Source: Verrucomicrobiota bacterium (GTDB lineage Bacteria; Verrucomicrobiota; Verrucomicrobiia; Opitutales; Opitutaceae). Taken from it: a stretch of DNA of 64,000 bases. Position 1 is the first letter of the stretch. Every line of letters begins with the position of its first letter. A program made the translations under genes and the position numbers. The notes below the pieces were generated by a model that did not search any database, was not told the origin of the DNA, and saw only the letters and a program-made list of their open reading frames with translations. The DNA is taken from positions 62,001-126,000 of the forward strand of contig JAEWQP010000008.1 of the NCBI GenBank assembly GCA_023399155.1, given 5' to 3'. Shown here one piece after another: positions 25,800 to 33,082 of the stretch.

Positions 25800-28700
25800 T
25801 CACCAGCCGCACAGCGCGGCGATCGCGTCCGCCGAGCCATCCCGCTTCCAGCCATCAAGTTGCGCCTGGTCCTTGAGTTGCTGCCCGCGCACACGCGGGA
25901 CGATGGCAAAGGCACTGCGACAATCCGGCAACGCCGTCATGTCGCCCCAGAGCTTCTCAAATTGGGCGACCGGGAAGACGTCCTCCTGACCGTGCCCCCA
26001 GCGTTTCTTGACGTCCTTGAGCGTCACATACGTCGGGAGTCGCGCCCCGAGTGTGCGCACGGCGGCGTCGACCTTGTCCTGGTGCTCGAGATCGACGCGG
26101 CGCAGGCCGAACAACGCGAGCATCGGGTCGATTTCCACCCAGTTGGTGGCCGAGTTGTAGTAACTGAGGAGAAACTCATCCTCCTCGCGCGGGAGGGCCA
26201 TGCCCTCGATCAGGCGCAGCCGTCCATCGATGCGCGCCAGGCCGCCGCCGCGGTCCTCCAGCCGCTTGGTGATGACCTCGTAGGAAAACGCGGCGCCCTG
26301 ACTGAGGTGCCAGCCAAGCATGACCGGATCCAGTGACGCGCCCAGTGTATCAATATTATGGACGAGCAGCGTGGTCAGCGACGGCTGTTGGCGCAGCAGG
26401 TCGCGCAGGACGCCGTTCTTGAGCATGTTCGGCACCTCGAACCAGTGGCCCACGGGATGCAGGCACTGCGAAGGCACGTTGTCGGTGTAGTCGCTCCCCT
26501 CGCCCGCCGCACGGGCCCAGGCGATGAGCGCCTGCCGCAGGCTCTCACGCACCTTCTGCTTCTGCTCGTCAAGTTTCTGCTGCGCGGTTTCCTCCCACGC
26601 GAAGATGAGGTCGCGCGCCATCGGCACGAGACGCAGGCCGATGGAGCGGCCTGCCGAAAGGAACACGTCGTGGCCCAGCGCGTCGCCGACGTGCGCCCGC
26701 GCCCACTGCTCGATCGGCGCGTGGGTCATGTGGCTGGTGGTGAACACATGAGGTACTTGCACACCCGCCGCATGCGCGGCGCGCGCGGTCTTCGCCAGGT
26801 GCACCTCCATGAAGTTGCGGTGGCGTCCGCCGAACTTGTTGAACGGATGGAGCGCCTTGACCACGCCCGCACCCTGCGTCCAGCGACTGCCGATGCCGGC
26901 GGCAAACGTGACCACCGCCACCCGGCCCGCGCGCATCGCCTCGTCGCCGGCGCGCCGCAGCTCTTCGGTGGCATCGCGCTCGAGGTCGAAGAGTTCCCCG
27001 GACGGCACGTCCTCGATGATCGAGCGTGCCGGCAGGCGGTTCATCGCCAGGCCGATGCGTCCGGTGCGCAGGTCGGTGCGGATCTGCTCATGCTGCGCGC
27101 GATCAAAGCCATTGGCGGCGAGCATCTCCTCGAGGACGGCCCTGCTGCGCGTCGCCCCGCCGGTGCTGGGCAGGAGGCGGTCGAGGAGCGGTTGGGCGGC
27201 GCCGGCAAAGGCCGGGTCCTCGCGGCAGGCCTGCGCGAACTGCTGGAGGTCGATGCGCTGGGCCGGCCGGAGGTTGCGGGCCTCCGCGCGCATGGTGGTG
27301 GGTAGCGCAAAATGGTAGTAGGCGACCGGGAACAAGGCCGCCGACCCGCGAAGCAGCCCGGCCGTGGTGCCGCTCTCATTGATGGCGAAATCGTACACGA
27401 CCGGATCCATCGCGAACGGGAGCGCCGACTGCAGCTCGCGCTTCGCCGTTGTCATGATTTCCTGGAGACGATCCTGGCCCTCGCGATGCCGGTGCGGGGC
27501 GAAGATGAATCCCATGCCGCCGCCCGACATCCCGCCGAGCATCCAGAACCCCCAGAAATCGTCCCCGAAGGCGGCGCGGGTGCGCTCGATCAGCGCCTCG
27601 GTGTAGCGGTTGCTGACCCAGGGGATGATCGTCTGCAACGGGCCGAAGAAGTTGTGCGTGAGCGACTGCCCAAGCGCACGGACATCGCCCGCGCGAAGCT
27701 GGTCGACGATGGTGTCGAGCAGGCCGGTGGCCTCCCTGCGCCCGGTCCAGTCCGCCTCGCCGCGCAGCAGGTATTTCTCGGTCACCATCTCGAGGATCGG
27801 ACCGACGTTCTGCGCCATGCCACCGTGGACGAGCACGAGCGAGTCCTGCAGCCGGCGCCTCGCCTCATCGCCGATCTGGTCGCGGCCAAACACACGATGC
27901 CGCGGCAGGAGACAGCCGCGACTGACGCCGAATTCGGAATCGCCGGGCTGCGCCGCCACGCCCTCGATGAGCTTGATGCCCGGCCAGACGCCTCCCGAAT
28001 CCTGCCATCCTCCGCCGGAACCGCCGAGCCATTCGCCGAGGATCGCGCGCGCCGCCACGACGCGGCGCTCGTCCTCGTCGAGGGGGCCCTCCAGCGATCG
28101 CGTCTGCCCCGTGGCGCGCATGCACACGGCGATGAGGGCGCCAAGCAGGTTGGTCGACACGGCGAGGCGCGAGCCCTTCGGTATCCGGTTTACGGAACTG
28201 ACGATCTCGATGCCGTGACCGGGCGCGATCATGCGGCCGAAGAGTTCCGCCAGGCTCATGCCCGAACGCTCGACCCCGGGAGGCACAAGTCCGGAGGCGA
28301 TGACGGCCGCCTTGAGCAGCCCGAGATAATCGCGCGCAAAATCAAAGACCTCGTCGATCTCGCGCAGCTCCACCGTGGCCTCGAGGTCGACGCTGGTCAG
28401 CCGCAGGACCGGCTCGTCCACGATGCGCAGACAGGCCTCGATCGGCGGCTGTGGCCGGGTGTCGCGACCGTGCACACCGAGGTCGACCGAGACATTGAGC
28501 ACACGGGCGCCCTCGGGATAGTCCATCCCGAGGAAGAAAATGTCGCTCCAGCCCGAGTGCGACAGGTCCATGCGCACGGCGGTGCGCTCGCGCAGGATCG
28601 GGAATGGACCGCCGGCCTCGCGCTCGAGCAGCTCACGCCGCACGCGCAGCGGATGGTCGGCCGGGTGGCCCATGCGAAACATCCACGTGTTGCCTGTAGT

Positions 28701-29114
28701 CGACCGTACAGTCGATCGCACCTGATCGGCCAGCGTCTGGAAGGCGAGCTGATGGTAGGCCGCGGCCAGTGCACTGGAGAGCGTGTCGCTGGGACCGTCC
28801 GCCTGCTGGGCACGAAGGAACACCGAGATCGCCTCCTCGAAACGACGGTCGAGCAGGTGCGCATGGCCGTCGAAAGGCACGCGCCCGCTGGACGGAAACC
28901 CGGCGCAACGCGGCACGTGGAAACGGTGGATCGCGTAGAGGAAAAACAGCGCGCGCACGCGGCGGTAGAGGTTGGTTTCGCCGCGGCGGTAGCGCTCGAG
29001 CGTCTCCGTATCCGCCAGCAACTCACGCCAGCTGCGGCCGGCGATGACCGATTCCAGCGGCCGGTCGCGCAGCGCGGGATCCTCCGAGGTGATGATGTCG
29101 ACGAGCGTGGGCAT
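25800..29114 (-). CDS. Fusion protein: fucokinase-like GHMP kinase + UGP2-type UDP-sugar pyrophosphorylase
   Basis: A 1104-residue protein. Residues about 175-600 are GHMP-kinase-like and closest in motif layout to L-fucokinases: HSGWSDIFF (186-194), IPKGSRLAVST (311-321) where fucokinases have PKGSGLGTSS, GGGWQDSGGVWPGIKL (367-382) and GGMSGGGMGF (527-536). Residues about 730-1104 match eukaryotic-type UTP-glucose-1-phosphate uridylyltransferases: FAAGIGSRW, HNIDTLGASLDP, RGGGLARIDGRLRLIEG and YYNSATNWVEI. Kinase-then-pyrophosphorylase order would allow sugar to sugar-1-P to UDP-sugar in one polypeptide, but this is inference. The phosphate loop is altered (RLAVST) and the usual GHGD sugar-site motif reads GHWF, so either activity could be changed or lost. 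The ATG at 29114 is chosen; the 30-residue extension above it overlaps a repeat. Confidence 0.75.
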   Translation of the reverse strand: MPTLVDIITSEDPALRDRPLESVIAGRSWRELLADTETLERYRRGETNLYRRVRALFFLYAIHRFHVPRCAGFPSSGRVPFDGHAHLLDRRFEEAISVFLRAQQADGPSDTLSSALAAAYHQLAFQTLADQVRSTVRSTTGNTWMFRMGHPADHPLRVRRELLEREAGGPFPILRERTAVRMDLSHSGWSDIFFLGMDYPEGARVLNVSVDLGVHGRDTRPQPPIEACLRIVDEPVLRLTSVDLEATVELREIDEVFDFARDYLGLLKAAVIASGLVPPGVERSGMSLAELFGRMIAPGHGIEIVSSVNRIPKGSRLAVSTNLLGALIAVCMRATGQTRSLEGPLDEDERRVVAARAILGEWLGGSGGGWQDSGGVWPGIKLIEGVAAQPGDSEFGVSRGCLLPRHRVFGRDQIGDEARRRLQDSLVLVHGGMAQNVGPILEMVTEKYLLRGEADWTGRREATGLLDTIVDQLRAGDVRALGQSLTHNFFGPLQTIIPWVSNRYTEALIERTRAAFGDDFWGFWMLGGMSGGGMGFIFAPHRHREGQDRLQEIMTTAKRELQSALPFAMDPVVYDFAINESGTTAGLLRGSAALFPVAYYHFALPTTMRAEARNLRPAQRIDLQQFAQACREDPAFAGAAQPLLDRLLPSTGGATRSRAVLEEMLAANGFDRAQHEQIRTDLRTGRIGLAMNRLPARSIIEDVPSGELFDLERDATEELRRAGDEAMRAGRVAVVTFAAGIGSRWTQGAGVVKALHPFNKFGGRHRNFMEVHLAKTARAAHAAGVQVPHVFTTSHMTHAPIEQWARAHVGDALGHDVFLSAGRSIGLRLVPMARDLIFAWEETAQQKLDEQKQKVRESLRQALIAWARAAGEGSDYTDNVPSQCLHPVGHWFEVPNMLKNGVLRDLLRQQPSLTTLLVHNIDTLGASLDPVMLGWHLSQGAAFSYEVITKRLEDRGGGLARIDGRLRLIEGMALPREEDEFLLSYYNSATNWVEIDPMLALFGLRRVDLEHQDKVDAAVRTLGARLPTYVTLKDVKKRWGHGQEDVFPVAQFEKLWGDMTALPDCRSAFAIVPRVRGQQLKDQAQLDGWKRDGSADAIAALCGW

Positions 29115-29163
29115 CGCGTGATGTGGGTCGGATGGGATATTCAGGTTGCGGTCCGGGTCACTC

Positions 29164-29236
29164 CTGGAGGGCCGGGCTCCCGCCCGGCCGCGCGCATGGG
29201 GCATCCTCGCGGCCCGGTCGGAGCCGGGTCCTCCAG
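29164..29236. repeat. GC-rich palindromic intergenic element, copy 2
   Basis: ctggagggccgggctcc near the left end and ggagccgggtcctccag at the right end form imperfect inverted arms of about 30 bp. The left arm is nearly identical to 9876-9900 (reverse orientation). It fills most of the 128-bp gap between the GalU-like gene and the kinase/pyrophosphorylase fusion. Confidence 0.75.
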
Positions 29237-29242
29237 CATCGT

Positions 29243-30088
29243 TCAGCTTTGGGCGAGCTGTTCCACCAGCTGGCGCAGGACAAGGTCGCGATCACGACCG
29301 GCCAGCGAGAGCGCGAACTGCGCGAACAACACCCCATAGGGCGCGCCGATGTCGTAGCGCCGCCCGGACACCTCGAGCGCCAGATAGCGCTGGCGGCCGG
29401 CGAGCGCATGAAGCGCACCCGAGAGCGCGAATCCCCTGCCCTCGTTGGCCGCAGCGAGTTCGGCCAGCAGATCGAACACCGCAGGCGTGAGCACGTGCAT
29501 GCCGAAAAAACACAGGTAGTGCCCGGCTCGAAGGCCCGGGACGAGCAGGCATTTCTCCGCCTCCGTGGGACTCGGCTTCTCGATCACCGTCTCGATCTCG
29601 TAGAGCTTGCGGCCGCCCGGCACGAGCCGGCCACCGACGGCGCCGAAGGACGGCAACTGGCTCTCCCGCGTCGCCTGCACGGCGCTGACGGCGGCGCGCT
29701 CCGTCGTCGCGACTTCGATCAACTGGCGGGCGCAGCCCGTCCCTTCCTTGGACGTCGACACGTAGAGGTGATCGCCGACGAGATGAAGGAACCCGTCCTC
29801 GCCGCCGAGGGCACCCCGGCCCAGCAGGACGGCGCGGCCATAGCCGCGGGCGCCGCTCTGTTCCACGAACTGAACGCGGGGGCGAAACTCGCCTGCAGCG
29901 GTCGCATACGCCTCCTGGTCACCCGGGCAGACAACCACGACAAACTCCTCGATCCCGGCATCGTGTGCCTCCTCGAGGATGATCTGCAGGGCCGGCTTCG
30001 GTTCGCCCTGCTGGTCGATCAGGACCTGGAGCGGAAGCGTGCGCTGGGAGGGGTTGGCCGCGGTGATGAGCGCTTTGCGAATTTTCAT
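29243..30088 (-). CDS. GalU-like nucleotidyltransferase with altered signature
   Basis: A 281-residue protein of the GalU (UTP-glucose-1-phosphate uridylyltransferase) family by length and by blocks such as ALQIILEEAHDAGIEEFVVVV, FLHLVGDHLYV, IETVIEKPSPTEA, AGHYLCFFGMHVLTPAVFDLL and RRYDIGAPYG. The nucleotide-binding start, normally AGLGTRFLPATKAIPKEMLP, here reads ANPSQRTLPLQVLIDQQGEP, so the GxGTR and following catalytic Lys context are not conserved. It could be a changed or inactive paralogue, or a regulatory partner. It lies upstream of and probably in one operon with the kinase/UGP2-type fusion, which carries a second uridylyltransferase fold. Confidence 0.75.
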   Translation of the reverse strand: MKIRKALITAANPSQRTLPLQVLIDQQGEPKPALQIILEEAHDAGIEEFVVVVCPGDQEAYATAAGEFRPRVQFVEQSGARGYGRAVLLGRGALGGEDGFLHLVGDHLYVSTSKEGTGCARQLIEVATTERAAVSAVQATRESQLPSFGAVGGRLVPGGRKLYEIETVIEKPSPTEAEKCLLVPGLRAGHYLCFFGMHVLTPAVFDLLAELAAANEGRGFALSGALHALAGRQRYLALEVSGRRYDIGAPYGVLFAQFALSLAGRDRDLVLRQLVEQLAQS

Positions 30089-30216
30089 GCGGAGATCGGG
30101 AGACTACGGGGGCTATGCGACCGCGCGCCATCCCGAAGCGCGGACAGCCGGCGGCGATGGATGGACCCGCGCCCGAGCCTCGGCAGAGGCGCAGCGGCCG
30201 GTCCCGATCCGATTAT

Positions 30217-30256
30217 TCTCTCAGCCCTTGCGCCCTTCAGTGCTTGAGCCCTTGAC
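30217..30256. repeat. Octamer tandem repeat, family copy 2
   Basis: Five 8-mers (tctctcag / cccttgcg / cccttcag / tgcttgag / cccttgac) in the 179-bp gap between the glgB stop and the GalU-like start. More degenerate than the copy at 5233-5288. Confidence 0.65.
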
Positions 30257-30267
30257 CCTCGCCGCGC

Positions 30268-32511
30268 TCATTCCCCGACCCACTTGAAAATCAAGGTCGA
30301 GATCGGGGGCAGCGTGATCTCGGCCGACATGTCGAAACCGTCTGCCGGCACCTCGACGGTGCGGACGCCGCCCGCGTTGCCGGCATTCGAGCCGCCATAA
30401 TATTCCGAATCGGTATTGATCACCTCGCGCCACTGGCCGCGACGGGGGAAGCCGAGCCGATAGCCGTCGCGGCGCACCGGGGTGTAGTTGCCGATCACGA
30501 CGAGGACGTCGCCGGTGGCGGGATCCTGGCGCAGGAACGAGATCACGCTCGCATCCGCGTCGTTGCAGTTGACCCAGCGGAAGCTCTGCGGGTTGAAATC
30601 GTTGGCGTGAAGCGCGGTCTCGCTGGCGTAGAGACGGTTGAGGTCGCGCACAAGCCGGCGCACGCCCTCGTGGTCGAGGTATTCCAGCAGGTGCCAGTCG
30701 AGACTGCCGTCGTGCTTCCACTCCTGCGACTGCCCGAACTCCGAGCCCATGAAGACCAGCTTCTTGCCGGGCCAGCCCCACTTGAACCCGTAGAGCGCGC
30801 GGAGGTGGTGGGCCTTTTCCGCGATCGAACCGGCGGCCATCTTGAAGAGCATCGAGGCCTTGCCGTGCGTGACTTCATCATGTGAATACACGAGGATGAA
30901 GTTCTCGGCGTACTGATAAAGCATGCCGAAGGTGAGATCGTTGTGGTGCCAGCGCCGGTAGATCGGGTCCTTGGAGAAGTAGCGCAGCGTGTCGTGCATC
31001 CATCCCATGTTCCACTTCAGGTCGAAGCCGAGGCCGCCCTGGTCGACGGGCCTGGAGACCCCGGGCCAGGCGGTCGATTCCTCCGCGATCATGAGCACGC
31101 CGGGATGGAGCCGGTGCACGAGCTCGTTCACCTGCTTGAGGAACGCGATCGCCTCGAGGTTCTCGCGGCCGCCGTAGCGGTTGGGGACCCACTCGCCTTC
31201 CTTGCGCGAGTAGTCGAGATACAGCATCGAGGCCACGGCGTCGACGCGCAGTCCGTCGATGTGGTAGCGCTCGAGCCAGGAGATGGCATTGGCCACGAGG
31301 AAGCCCCGGACCTCGTTGCGACCGTAGTTGAAGATGAGCGTGCCCCAGTCCTGGTGAGCGCCCTGCCGCGGGTCGGCGTGCTCGTAAAGGTGCGTCCCGT
31401 CGAAGTGCTCCAGCGCGAAGCTGTCGCGGGGAAAATGCGCGGGCACCCAGTCGAGGATGATGCCGATGCCCCGCTGGTGCATGTAGTCGACGAAGAACTT
31501 GAAGTCGTCCGGCGTGCCATACCGATGGGTCGGAGCAAAGAATCCAGTCACCTGATACCCCCACGATCCATCGAACGGGTACTCGGCCAGGGGCATGACC
31601 TCGATGTGCGTGAAGCCCATCTCGATCACGTAATCGGCGAGCAACGGCGCCATCTCGCGGTAGCTCAACGGGCGGTTGTTGTCCTCGAGCAGCCGCCGCC
31701 AGGAGCCGAAATGGAGCTCGTAGATGGAGATGGCGCGGTCAGGGTTGGCGCGGTCCGCCCGGCGCGCGACCCAGTCGCCATCGTGCCACGTGTATCCACT
31801 ATCTGCATCCCACACGATCGATGCATTGTTCGGGGGAGCCTCGAAGTAGGTGCCGTAGGGATCGGTCTTGAGCCGGATGGTATCGTCGGCGGCGAGGAGT
31901 TCGAACTTGTAGAGCTCGCCCTGCGCGAGGCCGGGTATGAAAAGCTCCCACACGCCGGACGAGCCGAGCATGCGCATGGGATGGAAGCGCCCGTCCCAGC
32001 CATTGAACGTGCCGACCACCGACACGCGCCTGGCGTTGGGCGCCCAGACCGCGAAGGCGACTCCGGGCACGCCGTCGATCACGCGCAGGTGCGCGCCGAG
32101 CTTGTTGTGGATGTAGTTCTCGTTTCCCTGCGCGAACAGATACAGGTCCTGGTCGCCGACGGTGGGCAGGAACGAATAGGGATCAAAGAACTGCCGCACC
32201 TCGCGGCTCGAGGTCTCGATGCGCAGGCGGTAGCGAAACGGCTTGGGGCGGTCGCGGATCACGACCTCGAAGAACCCCTCCTTGGCCAGCCGCTTCATCG
32301 GGTAGGTGCGCCGTTCGGAACTCTCGACGTCGAACACCTCGCACGAGTCCGCGCGCTGCACAAAGGCGCGCACGACGAGCCCGGCGCCCGCGGCGTCCTG
32401 GAAGGCGTGCATGCCCAGAAGATCGTGCGGCGTGCCCATGCGGGCGTCGAGGAAGGCGTTGAGTTCTTGTTTGGCGATGATCACGGCGGATGAATCCCGG
32501 TTGGCAGGCAC
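30268..32511 (-). CDS. glgB: 1,4-alpha-glucan branching enzyme
   Basis: A 747-residue GH13 enzyme that creates alpha-1,6 branches in glycogen. Domains: N1 region (LLGMHAFQDAAGAGLVVRAF), CBM48 (AFAVWAPNARRVSVVGTFNGWDGR), catalytic barrel with VMPLAEYPFDGSWGYQVTGFFAPTHRYG, nucleophile Asp in DGLRVDAV (about residue 424), acid/base Glu in LMIAEESTAWPG, and YSHDEVTHGK, then the C-terminal beta domain. The start is taken as the GTG at 32511 (PANRDSSAVIIAKQELNAF); a GTG nine codons further in (32484) is equally plausible. It lies upstream of the GalU-like gene on the same strand, consistent with a glycogen/nucleotide-sugar group. Confidence 0.95.
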   Translation of the reverse strand: MPANRDSSAVIIAKQELNAFLDARMGTPHDLLGMHAFQDAAGAGLVVRAFVQRADSCEVFDVESSERRTYPMKRLAKEGFFEVVIRDRPKPFRYRLRIETSSREVRQFFDPYSFLPTVGDQDLYLFAQGNENYIHNKLGAHLRVIDGVPGVAFAVWAPNARRVSVVGTFNGWDGRFHPMRMLGSSGVWELFIPGLAQGELYKFELLAADDTIRLKTDPYGTYFEAPPNNASIVWDADSGYTWHDGDWVARRADRANPDRAISIYELHFGSWRRLLEDNNRPLSYREMAPLLADYVIEMGFTHIEVMPLAEYPFDGSWGYQVTGFFAPTHRYGTPDDFKFFVDYMHQRGIGIILDWVPAHFPRDSFALEHFDGTHLYEHADPRQGAHQDWGTLIFNYGRNEVRGFLVANAISWLERYHIDGLRVDAVASMLYLDYSRKEGEWVPNRYGGRENLEAIAFLKQVNELVHRLHPGVLMIAEESTAWPGVSRPVDQGGLGFDLKWNMGWMHDTLRYFSKDPIYRRWHHNDLTFGMLYQYAENFILVYSHDEVTHGKASMLFKMAAGSIAEKAHHLRALYGFKWGWPGKKLVFMGSEFGQSQEWKHDGSLDWHLLEYLDHEGVRRLVRDLNRLYASETALHANDFNPQSFRWVNCNDADASVISFLRQDPATGDVLVVIGNYTPVRRDGYRLGFPRRGQWREVINTDSEYYGGSNAGNAGGVRTVEVPADGFDMSAEITLPPISTLIFKWVGE

Positions 32512-32658
32512 TGCCGCGCCTGGCGCGGTTGTTTTCCCAGAACGTAGACGCTGACGCCCTACGGTCTAATCTATTTCGTTTCTGTCCAGCGGCGCACGCA
32601 CTTGTCAGCAGCCCCGGCATGCGCATGTTCACCCGGGCCGGCCCCGCCCGTCCCCCCC

Positions 32659-32961
32659 ATGGCCTACGTCGTCACGGACAACTGCATCGACTGCAAGTAC
32701 ACCTCCTGCGCCGCCGTCTGCCCGGTCGACGCCTTCCGCGAGGGCGCCGACCGGTTGTATATCGATCCCGAGACGTGCATCGACTGCAATGCCTGCGTCC
32801 CGGAGTGTCCCGTGCACGCGATCTACTCGGAATCGGAGGTCCCGGCCCAATGGGCAGGATCGCTCGCCGCGGCGCAGAAGATCGCCTGGTCACTGCCGAT
32901 CATCGCGGCCGCCAAGGCGCCCCTGAAGGGCCCCCGCTGCGTCGACCCACAGGCGGGTTGA
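32659..32961 (+). CDS. 7Fe-type ferredoxin (FdxA-like)
   Basis: A 100-residue protein starting MAYVVTDNCIDCKYTSCAAV. The first half has CIDCKYTSCAAVCP and the second CIDCNACVPECP, the pattern of FdxA-type ferredoxins that hold one [3Fe-4S] and one [4Fe-4S] cluster. A C-terminal extension (about residues 58-100) is Lys/Ala/Pro-rich. It carries single electrons in the cytoplasm; its redox partner is unknown. The ATG at 32659 matches the family start; the upstream 19-residue extension is discarded. It is divergent from glgB, with 147 bp between starts. Confidence 0.88.
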   Translation: MAYVVTDNCIDCKYTSCAAVCPVDAFREGADRLYIDPETCIDCNACVPECPVHAIYSESEVPAQWAGSLAAAQKIAWSLPIIAAAKAPLKGPRCVDPQAG

Positions 32962-33082
32962 TCATCGCGCGGCGCCCGGGCGAACACGCGACCCGCTCCG
33001 GGCGAACGGCGCGGGTGCGGCGCCGGGCACTTGTCACTCGACTTCGCCCCGCCCGGTTTGAGACTCCGCCGGCTTAGGCCGC

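Noticed and set aside
26358..29339. Long plus-strand frames over the kinase/pyrophosphorylase fusion
   Set aside because: Arg/His/Ala-rich composition typical of shadows; the minus frame carries clear motifs through both domains.
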